Shown here: in pieces, positions 1 through 9,509 of the stretch
Position numbering within the stretch: position 1 is the stretch's first letter
Layout of the letters: each line of letters begins with the position of its first letter
Origin: Auritidibacter sp. Marseille-P8566
GTDB taxonomy: Bacteria; Actinomycetota; Actinomycetes; Actinomycetales; Microbacteriaceae
Length of the DNA stretch: 64,000 nt
NCBI GenBank assembly: GCA_945895375.1
Contig: CAMDEE010000001.1
Location: 124,001 to 188,000 of the forward strand
Direction: 5' to 3'
Notes under the pieces: generated by a model
What the model saw: the letters and a program-made list of their open reading frames with translations, nothing else
Told to the model about the DNA's origin: nothing
Databases searched by the model: none
Position numbers and translations under genes: made by a program

Positions 1-2
1 GA

Positions 3-575
3 GTGTTTTACGTTCTAGTTGGTCTAGTTATGTTTGTAGCCGGAGCACTTATCGCATCACGACTTATGTCTTACGTAGGTAACCGAATTGCTGCTTGGTT
101 AGATCCCCTCAACGAAGCTAACTACGAAGCCATTGGTGGTTCATATCAGTTGGTGCAATCTATGTTTGGGCTTGCTCACGGTGGAATATTTGGAACAGGT
201 CTAGGGGGAGGATTGCCAACCATCGTGCCTCTGGCTGAGAGCGACTTCATCATCTCTGCCATCGGTGAAGAGTTAGGTCTAGCAGGACTATTTGCTCTGC
301 TGTCTCTATACATGGTTCTAGTTGCTAGAGCTCTTCGCATTGCTAATACTCACGCTGATGATTTCAGTAAGTTACTCGCAGTTGGTTTAGGTTTCGTTAT
401 TGCTTTGCAGTGCTTCATTGTTATTGGTGGAGTGTTACGAGTAGTTCCGCTAACTGGTCTAACAACACCACTACTTGCGGCTGGTGGTTCCTCTCTTGTG
501 GCTAACTGGATCATCATTGCCTTGCTACTAAGACTTTCTGACACCTTGCCAAAGCCTGGGACGGTGAGCGAATGA
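3..575 (+). CDS. rodA: FtsW/RodA/SpoVE-family peptidoglycan polymerase, C-terminal part
   Basis: The reading frame is open from the window edge, so the N-terminal part lies outside. The 190 visible residues hold several hydrophobic segments. They also carry the family's conserved stretch with GGSYQLVQSMFGLAHGGIFGTG, followed by PLAESDFIISAIGEELGL, which is typical of SEDS glycosyltransferases that polymerise lipid II. The stop overlaps the ATG of the class B penicillin-binding protein that follows, its usual SEDS partner. Position ahead of pbpA, pknA and pknB matches the actinobacterial rodA locus (a family comparison), so RodA is preferred over FtsW. The start cannot be seen. Confidence 0.93.
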   Translation: MFYVLVGLVMFVAGALIASRLMSYVGNRIAAWLDPLNEANYEAIGGSYQLVQSMFGLAHGGIFGTGLGGGLPTIVPLAESDFIISAIGEELGLAGLFALLSLYMVLVARALRIANTHADDFSKLLAVGLGFVIALQCFIVIGGVLRVVPLTGLTTPLLAAGGSSLVANWIIIALLLRLSDTLPKPGTVSE

Positions 576-2023
576 CCCCTGAGATCAAGAGAGTTGCTAA
601 CTTCATCCTGCTAATGTTCCTATCGCTGTTCGTTGCAGCTAGTGCAATGCAGGTTGTCAATGCTGATTCACTAAGCAATGATTCTCGTAATCAGAGAGCT
701 GTCTATGAGGGTTATAAAACTCAGCGCGGCGCGATATTGGTTAACAACAAACCAATCGCTGAATCAATTAAGACATCTGACGCTTACAGATACCTACGTC
801 AATACAACGGTGAGCAATACAGCGCTATCACCGGCTTCTATTCTTTGTTCCAAGGTCGAACTGGTTTAGAGAATGTTCTTGATAGTTCTCTTCGTGGTGA
901 TAACTCAGCCGCTTTCTTTGAGCAACTAAATGCGTTGCTTTCGGGTAACCCAGTTTCTGGAGCATCAGTTGAGCTAACTATCGATGAAGACGTCCAGCTA
1001 GCTGCCTGGAATGCCATGGGCGATATGAAGGGTGCTGTTGTGGCAATTGAGCCAGCAACCGGAAGAATTCTTGCTCTTGTTTCTAAATCTGGTTTTGATG
1101 CAAATCTTCTTTCAACACATAACACCAATGATGCATCTGCTAACTATAAGAAGTTACTAACCAACAAGAATGCTCCTCTAATCAATAGAGCTATTGGCGG
1201 AGATCTTTATGCTCCTGGGTCAGTGTTCAAACTGATTGTTGCTGCAGCAGCATTTGAATCTGGTGAATACACTCCTCAGAGCAAGCTGCCTAATCCAAAG
1301 ACATACATCCTGCCCGGCACAACAACTGCAATCACTAATTCAGGTGAAGGTCGCTGTGGTGGAGCCACTACTGTTTCTATAGCCACCGCCTTGAAGCTTT
1401 CTTGCAACATCCCTTTTGCTCAATTAGGTATCGCTCTGGGCCAAGAAGCTATTGCCAAGCAAGCTAAAGCATTCGGCTTTGGTGAAGAGTTAGCGATTCC
1501 GTTGAAGGCAACACCAAGTATTTATCCAGAGAATCTTGATGATGCTCAAACGGCTCTGACGTCTTTTGGTCAGTTTGATGTTCGAGTAACACCGTTGCAG
1601 ATGGCTATGGTTTCAGCTGCTATTGCTAATGCTGGTATTGAGATGAAGCCTTACCTAGTGGATCAGGTTTTCACATCTAACTTGACTCTTCTAGAAGAAG
1701 GTAAGCCAACAGAGCTAGGTCGTTCAATCACGACAAGCTCTGCAGAGCGTTTGAAGACCATGATGATTGCAGCAGTTTCGTCAGGGGTTAGTTCTAATGC
1801 AAAGATTCCTGGTGTGAAGGTAGCAGGTAAAACTGGAACAGCTGAGAACGGGGTGAATGATCCATACACTCTTTGGTTCACTGGTTTCGCTCCTGCTGAT
1901 AATCCACAGGTAGCTGTTGCTGTTGTTATTGAAGATGGGGGTGGCAAGGGGCAATCAGGTAGAGGTAACACACTGGCTGCTCCTGTTGCTAAGAAAGTAA
2001 TGGAGGCGGTGTTGAACAAATGA
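572..2023 (+). CDS. pbpA: Class B penicillin-binding protein (PbpA), peptidoglycan transpeptidase
   Basis: Membrane-anchored D,D-transpeptidase of 483 residues that cross-links peptidoglycan with the preceding SEDS protein. An N-terminal hydrophobic anchor lies at about residues 10-30. The three active-site motifs of penicillin-binding transpeptidases are visible: SVFK (S217, nucleophile), SCN (277-279) and KTG (420-422). Length fits mycobacterial PbpA. The ATG overlaps the upstream stop (ATGA), and the 3' end overlaps the next kinase gene, so the wall genes and kinases form one translationally coupled operon. In related actinobacteria PbpA acts in septation or elongation; which applies here cannot be told. 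Confidence 0.95.
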   Translation: MTPEIKRVANFILLMFLSLFVAASAMQVVNADSLSNDSRNQRAVYEGYKTQRGAILVNNKPIAESIKTSDAYRYLRQYNGEQYSAITGFYSLFQGRTGLENVLDSSLRGDNSAAFFEQLNALLSGNPVSGASVELTIDEDVQLAAWNAMGDMKGAVVAIEPATGRILALVSKSGFDANLLSTHNTNDASANYKKLLTNKNAPLINRAIGGDLYAPGSVFKLIVAAAAFESGEYTPQSKLPNPKTYILPGTTTAITNSGEGRCGGATTVSIATALKLSCNIPFAQLGIALGQEAIAKQAKAFGFGEELAIPLKATPSIYPENLDDAQTALTSFGQFDVRVTPLQMAMVSAAIANAGIEMKPYLVDQVFTSNLTLLEEGKPTELGRSITTSSAERLKTMMIAAVSSGVSSNAKIPGVKVAGKTGTAENGVNDPYTLWFTGFAPADNPQVAVAVVIEDGGGKGQSGRGNTLAAPVAKKVMEAVLNK

Positions 2024-3351
2024 TGCCTGAAGAAGGAAAGCTCTACGGTGGTAGATACCGACTAATCAAGCGCATTGCAACCGGTGGTATGGGTGAAGTC
2101 TGGCAAGCACAGGATGAAACCATTCTTCGCTTGGTAGCTATCAAGATTCTGAAACAGCAATACATGGGTGATCCTGATTTTGTTGATCGCTTTAGAACTG
2201 AAGCTAAGCATGCTGCGATGATCAATCATGATGGCATCGCTAACGTCTATGACTACGGTGAAGATGAGGGTAGTGCATTCCTAGTAATGGAACTAGTTCC
2301 AGGTGAAGCCCTGTCTTCAATTTTGGAAAGAGAAAGAACTCTTCCTGCCAAGCAAGTAATTTCTATCATTGCTCAAACAGCTTTAGCTCTAGATGCAGCT
2401 CACAGAGAAGGTTTAGTTCACAGAGATGTGAAACCAGGAAACTTACTGATTACTCCTGATGGTCAAGTGAAGATAACTGACTTTGGTATTGCCAGAGTTG
2501 CTAATCAAGTGTCTCTTACACAAACAGGTCAGGTGATGGGAACTGTTCAGTATCTTGCACCTGAACAAGCAACTGGTAAAGCTGCAACTGCTGCAGGAGA
2601 TATTTACTCACTAGGAATTGTTGCCTACGAAGCACTAGCTGGTCGTCGACCTTTCAAAGGTGATACTCAGATGGCTATCGCTATGGCACAAATCAATGAA
2701 GTGCCACCACCTCTACCTGAAGAAATAGATCCAAAACTGATTCGCTTAGTTATGGACTGTCTTGCCAAGAAACCTGATCAAAGACCTAGATCTGCTCTTG
2801 AGTTAGCTGCGAGAGCGGAAGCATTATTAGCAGATAGTCCAGCTCATGTTGCCATCAACACAGTTATTCCAACCGGCGTTGACCCAGTCAGTGATGACAC
2901 CACTGTTATCAATACAGATACGAAACCTACAGTTACTGTCCCGGTTATCTGGCCATGGGTTGCTCTCATCTTGATACTGCTGGCAACTATTGGAGTCATT
3001 GTTTGGGCTGGATTGGTATCTCCTAAGAATGAGGTTGATCCAACACCTACCCCAACACCAACACCAACTGAGACTCAAACGCCTACCCCAACACCGACAC
3101 CGACTGAAACCACTGAAACTGTTGACGTGTTGCTCAGCGAGTATCAGGGCTTGGACGTGTCTTTGGTAGTTCCGAGACTTAGCGACCTAGGACTGATTGT
3201 TGAACCAATAGCTGGCACTGAGGTTCCAGCGGATGATCCTCTGATCTCGCAGGTTTATGAAGTTTCACCTTTAGGGCGATTAGAGGTTGGTAGCACCATA
3301 AAGGTCTACTACTACCAACAGCAACCAGATCCGAACACGGGAACCAACTAG
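2020..3351 (+). CDS. pknA: Membrane Ser/Thr protein kinase, PknA-type, with one PASTA-like domain
   Basis: Hanks-type kinase of 443 residues. Visible motifs are the glycine loop (ATGGMGEV, about 20-27), the ATP lysine in VAIKIL (K42), the catalytic loop HRDVKPGN (134-141) and DFG (154-156). A Pro/Thr-only linker follows a single membrane helix at about 310-332, and one PASTA-like repeat ends the protein. Mycobacterial PknA usually has no PASTA domain, so the extracellular part is a difference. The start is ATGATG overlapping the pbpA stop; either ATG is possible. It probably phosphorylates wall and division proteins from the inner face of the membrane. Confidence 0.94.
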   Translation: MMPEEGKLYGGRYRLIKRIATGGMGEVWQAQDETILRLVAIKILKQQYMGDPDFVDRFRTEAKHAAMINHDGIANVYDYGEDEGSAFLVMELVPGEALSSILERERTLPAKQVISIIAQTALALDAAHREGLVHRDVKPGNLLITPDGQVKITDFGIARVANQVSLTQTGQVMGTVQYLAPEQATGKAATAAGDIYSLGIVAYEALAGRRPFKGDTQMAIAMAQINEVPPPLPEEIDPKLIRLVMDCLAKKPDQRPRSALELAARAEALLADSPAHVAINTVIPTGVDPVSDDTTVINTDTKPTVTVPVIWPWVALILILLATIGVIVWAGLVSPKNEVDPTPTPTPTPTETQTPTPTPTPTETTETVDVLLSEYQGLDVSLVVPRLSDLGLIVEPIAGTEVPADDPLISQVYEVSPLGRLEVGSTIKVYYYQQQPDPNTGTN

Positions 3352-3425
3352 CAGGTAAGTCTAAGTTTCTATAGGAGAAGCAAAGATAAACTTAACGAGT
3401 TGTCTAAGACAGATTGGAGCGATGA

Positions 3426-5297
3426 ATGAGCGAGTCTAAACGCATCATCGCTGGCCGATACGAACTTGGTGAACTAATCGGTCGCGGGGGTATGGCTGAG
3501 GTTCACTCAGGTATTGACACAAGACTTGGTAGAACTGTTGCCATCAAGCTTCTAAAGGCAGATCTTGCTGCTGACTCTAGTTTTGAAATTCGCTTCCGCC
3601 AGGAAGCTCAGGCATCTGCTCGCATGGCTCACCCAACCATAGTTAGGGTCTATGACGCAGGTGATGAAGTAACTCTTGATGAGTATGGGGTTGAACGCCA
3701 CCTGCCATACATCATTATGGAATTAGTTACCGGTGATGTGCTGAGAGATATTCTTCGGCAAAGAAAACTAACTCAGCAAGAAGCTATCTTCTATGCAACA
3801 GGCATTCTTACTGCTCTTGAGTTCTCTCACGCTGCAGGAGTTATTCACCGCGACATTAAACCTGCCAACGTAATGATTACTCATTCAAATGCAGTCAAGG
3901 TTATGGACTTTGGTATTGCACGAGCAGTAAGTGATTCATCAGCAACGCTTGCGCACACCAACGGCATTGTTGGAACTGCTCAATACTTCTCTCCTGAACA
4001 AGCCAAGGGTGAGACTGTTGATTTCCGAACAGACCTTTACTCAACAGGTGTCTTGCTATATGAAATGCTTACTGGCAAGCCACCGTTCACTGGAGAGACA
4101 GCCGTGTCAGTTGCTTACCAACACGTAAGTGAAACAGCTCCTGCCCCATCGAGTATTAACCCAAGTATTTCTGCAGCAATTGATTCTGTTGTGATGAAGT
4201 CGTTGGCTAAAGAAAGAAACCAACGCTTCCAATCGGCAAGTGAATTTAGGGTTGCTCTAACAGCTGCTGTTGGCGGAAAGTCGGTTTCATTCTTTGAAGA
4301 TGGTGGTCAACCGCCTACCGCTCCATTACAGCCAATCGTTGAAGAGCTGGCAGAAACAATTGCCATTCCAGAAAGTGATCCTTTTGCTGAACTTCTTGCC
4401 TCATCTAACGATGAGTCAACTAACCCTGTCACAACAGTTGCTGAGGTTTCTGAAGAAGCTCCAACAGAAGTAATGGAAGATGGATTCTCTCTTCTAGGTT
4501 TTGAAAATCCTTCTAGTGAAAACGGTGAGCAGGAGACTAGGGTTCTGACCAAGCCACGAGCTGAAAAGCCGACTGCTGGTTTGTTTTGGGGTGTTGGCAG
4601 CGGTGTAGGTGTTTTTGTGATTGGTCTTGTTGTCTGGCTTCTTGCTGGTGGCGCTGCACTGATTTCATTCGGTGGCAACACTGGTACAAAGATTGTTGTT
4701 TCTAATGTTGTTGGTAAAACTTACGAAGAGGCTTTTGCTTCCCTAACCGGGCAAGACCTTCTAGTGGCAAAACAACTTCAGGTTAGTAGCACTATTCCAG
4801 CCGGAACAGTTATCTCAACGGATCCTCCTGCAGGTCAAGAAGTTGGTGCTAAGACAACCATCACAGTTCTTGTTTCATCAGGTCAGGAACTAGCTTTGAT
4901 GCCAAACCTTGTTGGCATGACTGAACAAGATGCAATCTTGGCAATAACGAATGCGAAGTTAGTCCTTGGCACTATCACGCAAAGTGATTCACCTACTGTT
5001 GCAAAGAACCTAGTCATGTCTAGTGATCCTGCTGCCAACCAACAGATAACAGCTGGCACGACTGTTAACGTCGTTATTTCAACCGGAAGTGTTCTAGTTC
5101 CTAACATTGTGAATCTAGAGATTAGTGATGCTAGAGCTCAGCTAACTGCTCCACAGGTTGGTTATGTTGTTGAAACTCAGGTTGACCCTGCTTGCACAGG
5201 AACGACGGGAACTGCAGTTATTGCTCAGTCAATCGCACCTGGTATTCAACCTCAGATGCAGACAATCGTTCTGACTCTTGAGTGTTTAGTTAACTAA
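3426..5297 (+). CDS. pknB: Membrane Ser/Thr protein kinase PknB with three PASTA domains
   Basis: A 623-residue kinase. It has the glycine loop IGRGGMAEV (about 18-26), K41, the HRDIKPAN catalytic loop (141-148) and DFG (161-163). A long acidic juxtamembrane stretch precedes one membrane helix near 385-415. Three extracellular PASTA repeats then begin near VVGKTYEEA, MPNLVGMTEQDA and VPNIVNLEISDA. PASTA domains bind muropeptides or lipid II in related kinases. It lies 74 bp after pknA, with a GGAGC ribosome site at 3416-3420. The stop overlaps the convergent trpG stop. Mycobacterial PknB has four PASTA repeats, so this one is shorter. Confidence 0.96.
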   Translation: MSESKRIIAGRYELGELIGRGGMAEVHSGIDTRLGRTVAIKLLKADLAADSSFEIRFRQEAQASARMAHPTIVRVYDAGDEVTLDEYGVERHLPYIIMELVTGDVLRDILRQRKLTQQEAIFYATGILTALEFSHAAGVIHRDIKPANVMITHSNAVKVMDFGIARAVSDSSATLAHTNGIVGTAQYFSPEQAKGETVDFRTDLYSTGVLLYEMLTGKPPFTGETAVSVAYQHVSETAPAPSSINPSISAAIDSVVMKSLAKERNQRFQSASEFRVALTAAVGGKSVSFFEDGGQPPTAPLQPIVEELAETIAIPESDPFAELLASSNDESTNPVTTVAEVSEEAPTEVMEDGFSLLGFENPSSENGEQETRVLTKPRAEKPTAGLFWGVGSGVGVFVIGLVVWLLAGGAALISFGGNTGTKIVVSNVVGKTYEEAFASLTGQDLLVAKQLQVSSTIPAGTVISTDPPAGQEVGAKTTITVLVSSGQELALMPNLVGMTEQDAILAITNAKLVLGTITQSDSPTVAKNLVMSSDPAANQQITAGTTVNVVISTGSVLVPNIVNLEISDARAQLTAPQVGYVVETQVDPACTGTTGTAVIAQSIAPGIQPQMQTIVLTLECLVN

Positions 5298-5929
5298 AGA
5301 TTTACTAACGGACTTAGTGTCTTGGCTTTTTCAGCTGCACCTTTTAGTCCAAGAGATTCCAACCAGTTACCAAGCATTTGATATCCGCCTTGGGTTAGTA
5401 CTGATTCAGGATGGAACTGAACACCATAAATCGGAAGCGTCTTGTGTTGTAACCCCATGATCACTCCCCCTGCAGTTTTGCTCGTTACAACTAGATCATC
5501 AGGAACTGTGCTAGCCACTACCGCCAATGAGTGATATCTGGTTGCTGTGAAAGACTCGGGGACATCTTTGTATACCAAGCTGTCATCATGAAAAACTTGA
5601 CTGGTCTTACCGTGCATGAGTTCTTCAGCACTGGTGACAGTTGCCCCCATGGCTTCAGCTATTGCTTGATGACCTAGACAAACACCAAATATTGGCTGCC
5701 CTGTCATTAGGGCTTGCTTGACCGTTGGAACACTAAGTCCTGCATCAGCAGGGGTGCCCGGTCCAGGCGAAATCAAAACAGCATCGTATTTAGCCAATAG
5801 CTCAGGTAATTCCGCCTCAGTAACTACGTCGTTTCTAAGCACCTCAGTGCTAGCGCCTAGCTGCTGCAGATACCCGTTGAGGGTATAAACAAAGGAATCA
5901 TAGTTATCTAGAACCAATATCTTGACCAT
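5294..5929 (-). CDS. trpG: Glutamine amidotransferase subunit of anthranilate/aminodeoxychorismate synthase
   Basis: Class I glutamine amidotransferase of 211 residues that supplies ammonia to a chorismate-using partner for tryptophan or folate. The N-terminal VLDNYDSFVYT is typical. The oxyanion segment ISPGPGTP, the nucleophile C84 in GVCLGHQ and the catalytic pair H173/E175 in VQFHPES are all present. The gene is convergent with pknB, the stops overlapping by a few bases, and divergent from crgA. The same position next to pknB is known in mycobacteria. No large synthase subunit lies nearby, so TrpG or PabA, or one protein serving both, cannot be settled. Confidence 0.93.
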   Translation of the reverse strand: MVKILVLDNYDSFVYTLNGYLQQLGASTEVLRNDVVTEAELPELLAKYDAVLISPGPGTPADAGLSVPTVKQALMTGQPIFGVCLGHQAIAEAMGATVTSAEELMHGKTSQVFHDDSLVYKDVPESFTATRYHSLAVVASTVPDDLVVTSKTAGGVIMGLQHKTLPIYGVQFHPESVLTQGGYQMLGNWLESLGLKGAAEKAKTLSPLVNL

Positions 5930-5979
5930 AAGGATTCAAGACTAACTTGCTTAGGCCCCTCTCGTAATAGAATTGAGCA

Positions 5980-6267
5980 ATGTCTGAAAACGAAAAGAAA
6001 ACACCAAAGATTGGTAAGCGCCAAGCTAAACCTGCTGTCCCTGATTCAGTAAAGGTAGCAAAAAATAAAGAGGGTAACCCTGCTTGGTTCTTGCCTGTGA
6101 CAATTACTTTTCTAATTGTCGGCCTAGTTTGGATCATGGTCTACTACATCAGCCAGACTCTATACCCACTAGGTTCAGGAACACCTATCAACCTAGGTGC
6201 AGGAAACATCATCGTAGGCTTTGGTCTAATGATGGTTGGTTTCGGTTTACTAACCCGCTGGAAGTAA
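5980..6267 (+). CDS. crgA: Cell division protein CrgA
   Basis: Small actinobacterial membrane protein of 95 residues. A basic, Lys-rich N-terminus precedes two hydrophobic helices, about residues 37-59 and 70-90, separated by a short external loop. This matches the CrgA family, which links FtsZ, FtsQ, FtsI and CwsA in septum formation. The locus next to trpG and the PASTA kinases is conserved. No Shine-Dalgarno is seen before the ATG. A TAGAAT hexamer ends six bases upstream, so the mRNA may be leaderless. The stop abuts the convergent rhomboid gene. Confidence 0.9.
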   Translation: MSENEKKTPKIGKRQAKPAVPDSVKVAKNKEGNPAWFLPVTITFLIVGLVWIMVYYISQTLYPLGSGTPINLGAGNIIVGFGLMMVGFGLLTRWK

Positions 6268-7089
6268 TTAGTTATACAAACTATTTATTGGTGCGTTACC
6301 AATAATCCATACTGAAACAAGCGCAACAGCTATTCCAATTAGAGCCAACGTTTGGATATTCTGTTTGACTCGATCTCTTGTTGAAACAAGAACATAACCA
6401 ACTGCCGCACCAACAATTAGTCCACCAACGTGAGCTTCCCAAGCTATGCCTGGCAGGAATCCAACAAACAAGTTAATGCCGATGATGATATACATCTGGC
6501 CTGCATTTAATTTCATCTTCACTAAGAAGACTAGATAAGCACCCATCAAACCAAAGACCGCTCCGCTTGCTCCAACTACGCTGCCGAATGAAGTGGAGAG
6601 AATTAGGAATCCAAGTCCTCCTCCGAAGATAGACATGAAGTAGAGAGCTAAGAACCTAATCTTTCCAATCATTGGTTCAATTAATGTTCCGAGCACGAAC
6701 AACGAATACATGTTGAAAAGAATGTGTGTGATCTGAGTTTCTGAATGAGTGAAGCCCGATGTGAAGACGCGAAGCAAGCTTCCTTCATCTGTAATGCTTC
6801 CAACGTTTGCGTATCGAAGTGTGTTAGTCAGACCTGGAATTAAAAGTTGGGCTGCATAGACTAAAACATTTATTCCAATCAGAGTCATCGTAATTGGTGC
6901 TGCGCTAAATAAAGACTTTTGGAAACTAGCCTTCTGGATCTTTACTCGATCTTTGGAGTCCTCTGGACAAAGAAAACCAATGGCTCCAGGACTTGAGCAT
7001 TCAACGCAGATAAATCTTTCACAGCGTTGACAAGACACCCCAGTCTCTCGATCGGGGTGTCTGTAACAACGAGTATCTAGTTCTGACAC
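6268..7089 (-). CDS. Rhomboid-family intramembrane serine protease with N-terminal zinc finger
   Basis: A 273-residue polytopic protein. The N-terminal 45 residues carry six cysteines (C8, C20, C23, C28, C31, C41) plus histidine, in a B-box-like zinc-binding pattern. Six or so membrane helices follow. The rhomboid serine motif GASGAVFG gives S175, and the helix-6 histidine is H220 in WEAHVGG. Together they form the catalytic dyad. Such zinc-finger rhomboids are common beside crgA and the cyclophilin gene in actinobacteria; substrates are unknown. It starts five bases after the cyclophilin stop, so the two are probably cotranscribed. Confidence 0.93.
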   Translation of the reverse strand: MSELDTRCYRHPDRETGVSCQRCERFICVECSSPGAIGFLCPEDSKDRVKIQKASFQKSLFSAAPITMTLIGINVLVYAAQLLIPGLTNTLRYANVGSITDEGSLLRVFTSGFTHSETQITHILFNMYSLFVLGTLIEPMIGKIRFLALYFMSIFGGGLGFLILSTSFGSVVGASGAVFGLMGAYLVFLVKMKLNAGQMYIIIGINLFVGFLPGIAWEAHVGGLIVGAAVGYVLVSTRDRVKQNIQTLALIGIAVALVSVWIIGNAPINSLYN

Positions 7090-7094
7090 AAGAC

Positions 7095-7622
7095 CTAGAG
7101 TTTTTCGATTGAAATGCTGTTGATTACAACATCCTCGACAGGTCTGTCTTGAGCACCTGTCTTCACAGCTGCAATCTTGTCTACTACCTTCTTTGAGTCT
7201 TCGTCCGCAACTTCACCAAATACAGTGTGCTTGCCATAAAGCCATCCGGTGTCTGCAACGGTGATGAAAAACTGCGAACCGTTAGTACCAGGACCCGCGT
7301 TAGCCATAGCTAGCTTGTAAGGCTCATTGAAGTTCTGTTCGCTGATCTCGTCATTGAAGTTGTAACCTGGGCCACCCATTCCGGTACCGGTTGGGTCTCC
7401 ACCCTGGATCATGAATCCTGGGATGATGCGGTGGAAGATAACACCGTTGTACAGAGGAGTATCGGTGTTCTTGGCTCCAGTACTAGGGTGAGTCCACTCC
7501 TTGGTGCCGTCTGAGAGGCCAACAAAGTTGGCTACGGTTACTGGAGCATCTAGGCCGAAAAGGTTGACCTTAATGTCTCCGTGGTTGGTGTGTAAGGTCG
7601 CTATGTGCGTGTTATTTGTCAT
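7095..7622 (-). CDS. ppiA: Cyclophilin-type peptidyl-prolyl cis-trans isomerase
   Basis: Single-domain cytosolic cyclophilin of 175 residues with no signal peptide or transmembrane segment. The active-site arginine lies in FHRIIPGFMIQGGDPTGTG, and the NGSQFFIT segment of the substrate pocket is intact. It catalyses proline isomerisation during folding. The gene heads a two-gene unit with the rhomboid protease and is divergent from the unknown repeat protein at 7677, with only 54 bp between the two start codons. Orthologues occupy the same place near the origin in other actinobacteria. Confidence 0.95.
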   Translation of the reverse strand: MTNNTHIATLHTNHGDIKVNLFGLDAPVTVANFVGLSDGTKEWTHPSTGAKNTDTPLYNGVIFHRIIPGFMIQGGDPTGTGMGGPGYNFNDEISEQNFNEPYKLAMANAGPGTNGSQFFITVADTGWLYGKHTVFGEVADEDSKKVVDKIAAVKTGAQDRPVEDVVINSISIEKL

Positions 7623-7676
7623 GTTCTTATTCTCGCACGTCTCTAAATAGTCGCAAAAACCCCGATATCAACGGGA

Positions 7677-8243
7677 ATGTCGGTGGGTAACCTTAGAATG
7701 TTTAAGATGTTTCCAATCGGGGATATTGACACCTCTAAACTACGGGGCGGCATGCACACTGAGATTTTGTTATCACGCGGGGAGACCGTTACTTCCTTGG
7801 AATTGCCTGCGGCAGCACCGATTAGGGTTTCCTGGACAGAGCCAAAAAGAATCAAAATAGTCGTCCCAGTGGGACTGGACTACAACTCCTTCAAGGAAAA
7901 CTTTCAAGACATTCTGCACCCAGATCTGATTTCACACCTTCACACAGCGTGGCCTGAAGACCAGGAGGCCTCAGTTGGCAAGCCTTTGCCCCTAAAGACT
8001 TGGAATGATGTTGAAATTGAACTGATTCCTGAAAAGGATCCTAAGGTTCAGGCTGACGTAGCCATTGATAGGCCGAGAATCACTATTCAAATGGGGCAGC
8101 GTGTTGACGAATTTAGTGAAAAGTGTCAACAACACCTCAAGCCGGAATTATTCGAGCACGTCATACGTCTGTGGTCAGACCCGGACTACTGCCGAACTGT
8201 GCTACCCGTAGGACGAAACTTACTTATCCGCGGTTGCGCTTAG
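7677..8243 (+). CDS. Unknown protein with an internal duplication
   Basis: I do not recognise a family. The 188-residue soluble protein contains two related segments. RIKI followed by F-x-E-x-x-Q-x-x-L-x-P-x-L-x-x-H-x-x-x-x-W (about 58-92) recurs as RITI plus the same pattern at 134-166. Eight positions are identical across the core, so the protein looks like two copies of a small alpha/beta unit plus an N-terminal extension. No signal peptide or membrane helix is seen. The start is uncertain: ATG at 7677 or 7698 are both possible, and no good ribosome site precedes either. The 3' end overlaps the convergent HTH gene by 20 bp. Confidence 0.6.
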   Translation: MSVGNLRMFKMFPIGDIDTSKLRGGMHTEILLSRGETVTSLELPAAAPIRVSWTEPKRIKIVVPVGLDYNSFKENFQDILHPDLISHLHTAWPEDQEASVGKPLPLKTWNDVEIELIPEKDPKVQADVAIDRPRITIQMGQRVDEFSEKCQQHLKPELFEHVIRLWSDPDYCRTVLPVGRNLLIRGCA

Positions 8244-8496
8244 GCTTTGCTGGCCAACCCAAAGCACCTACGGCTTTGAGTAGCTCTTCTGGGGATACCT
8301 TTAGTTCCTGACATAGTCTTCCGACTGTTCCTGAAGGGATCTCACGCTCCAGGTGAAAATACCTGCTCAGGCTTGATTTCTGCATTCCGGTCGCGATAGC
8401 GAACTGGTTTAGGGAACGGTATCCTCTAGCCTCGTACTTAGAGACAAACCATTTCCAAGCGGATTCAATGTTCTCTGCTGACTGCTTTTGTACCAT
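8224..8496 (-). CDS. Small XRE/Cro-type helix-turn-helix regulator
   Basis: A 90-residue protein whose central part, SLNQFAIATGMQKSSLSRYFHLEREIPSGTVGRL cut here into its helices, reads as a Cro/C1-type DNA-binding fold: recognition helix near SSLSRYF, then LCQELKVSPEELLKAVGAL as helices four and five. A basic C-terminus (KPKRNRG) follows. There is no effector domain, so it may be a simple repressor or an antitoxin-like protein. The convergent 7677 gene overlaps its end. Upstream is a GATGC/GCATC inverted repeat near 8530-8545 that could be its operator (a guess). AAGGAG lies 17 bases before the ATG, which is far. Confidence 0.68.
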   Translation of the reverse strand: MVQKQSAENIESAWKWFVSKYEARGYRSLNQFAIATGMQKSSLSRYFHLEREIPSGTVGRLCQELKVSPEELLKAVGALGWPAKPKRNRG

Positions 8497-8601
8497 TTAG
8501 TGTTAACTACCTGCTCCTTAAAGCCCCGATGCGCGATGCATCCAATACACACTTTATACAGATAATCGGGAACATGTAGAAACTCTCCGCAGATTTTCAG
8601 A

Positions 8602-9390
8602 CTATATTTCAAAAACTTTCCCGTGGCCCTCAAATTCATAGAATCTGATGAAGTCGACCAATAGTTTGTTGGAGTCTGGCAGATCAGGGCTAAGCGGACC
8701 GCCTAGGTTTCCACCCACAGCAAGATTCAGCAGGATGTAGAACGGGTGGTCATAAACCCATTGGTTTGGGCTAACACTTTCTGGGGTAGCTGCGAAGTAC
8801 TCCTTGTCATCAACAAACCAAGAAATTGAACCTGGTTTCCAGTTGATTGAGAACTCATGCCACTGTCCCGCAAGGCTTTCGTCAAATATCAACTTGCCGC
8901 CACAGCCATTGTCCCCAAAGTAACCTGGCCCATGAAGGGTTCCTAGGGCTTCTAGTGGGGCTTTGCCCACCCATTCCATAATGTCAATCTCACCGGCTAG
9001 TGGCCAGCCTTCTGTGTCCATAGTGTCACCGAGCATCCAGAATGCAGGCCATAGTCCAACACCTGCCGGAACCATAGCTCTAATCACTAGACGTCCATAC
9101 TGGAAATGAAGCTTGTTCTTAGTAACAAGGCGAGCACTGGTCCACTCAACAGGCCCGTAATAGGCATCTCCAGCGGAGTTATCTGTGATTCTGCGTGCCT
9201 CTATTTCCAGGAGCCCTTTGGCATTAACAAAGGCGTTTTCGCTTGTGTAAACCTGAAGCTCATTATTACCCCAACCAGGTATGCCGTGTGATGTTCCATC
9301 ACCTAGATCTCTTCCCCAGATTTCAGGGTTGGGAGCTGACCCTTCAACCTGTGTGAACTCTTCGGACCAAAGTAGTTTGTCTTCTGGCAT
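8602..9390 (-). CDS. Glycoside hydrolase family 16 beta-glucanase/laminarinase-like enzyme
   Basis: The GH16 signature GEIDIMEWVG is present. Counting from the ATG at 9390, E134 is the expected nucleophile, D136 the assisting residue and E139 the acid/base. The conserved GLWPAFWM and the C-terminal FYILLNLAVGGN also fit. GH16 enzymes cut beta-1,3 or mixed-linkage glucans. I prefer the ATG at 9390, preceded by GGAAAG at a good distance, over a GTG 33 bases upstream that lacks a ribosome site. With either start there is no signal peptide, which is odd for this usually secreted family. The product is 262 residues, essentially a bare catalytic domain. Confidence 0.88.
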   Translation of the reverse strand: MPEDKLLWSEEFTQVEGSAPNPEIWGRDLGDGTSHGIPGWGNNELQVYTSENAFVNAKGLLEIEARRITDNSAGDAYYGPVEWTSARLVTKNKLHFQYGRLVIRAMVPAGVGLWPAFWMLGDTMDTEGWPLAGEIDIMEWVGKAPLEALGTLHGPGYFGDNGCGGKLIFDESLAGQWHEFSINWKPGSISWFVDDKEYFAATPESVSPNQWVYDHPFYILLNLAVGGNLGGPLSPDLPDSNKLLVDFIRFYEFEGHGKVFEI

Positions 9391-9509
9391 GTTTTCTTTC
9401 CGTGCATAAAAGGTTTGATTCACAGTTTAACGCAACCCCATTGTTACCCGATTACCCCTAGGCTTTTAACAAGTCTTGGTCTTTGAAGTGTCAGAAACTA
9501 GGGGCCTTA

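Noticed and set aside
3046-3112. Pro/Thr tandem repeat as a phase-variation tract
   Set aside because: The repeat is imperfect, in a coding linker between membrane helix and PASTA domain, and units are multiples of three bases; it is an ordinary extracytoplasmic linker.
8409-8639. 76-codon minus-strand frame spanning the HTH-GH16 gap
   Set aside because: It overlaps the start of the HTH gene and the end of the GH16 gene, has no ribosome site, and shows no protein-like pattern.
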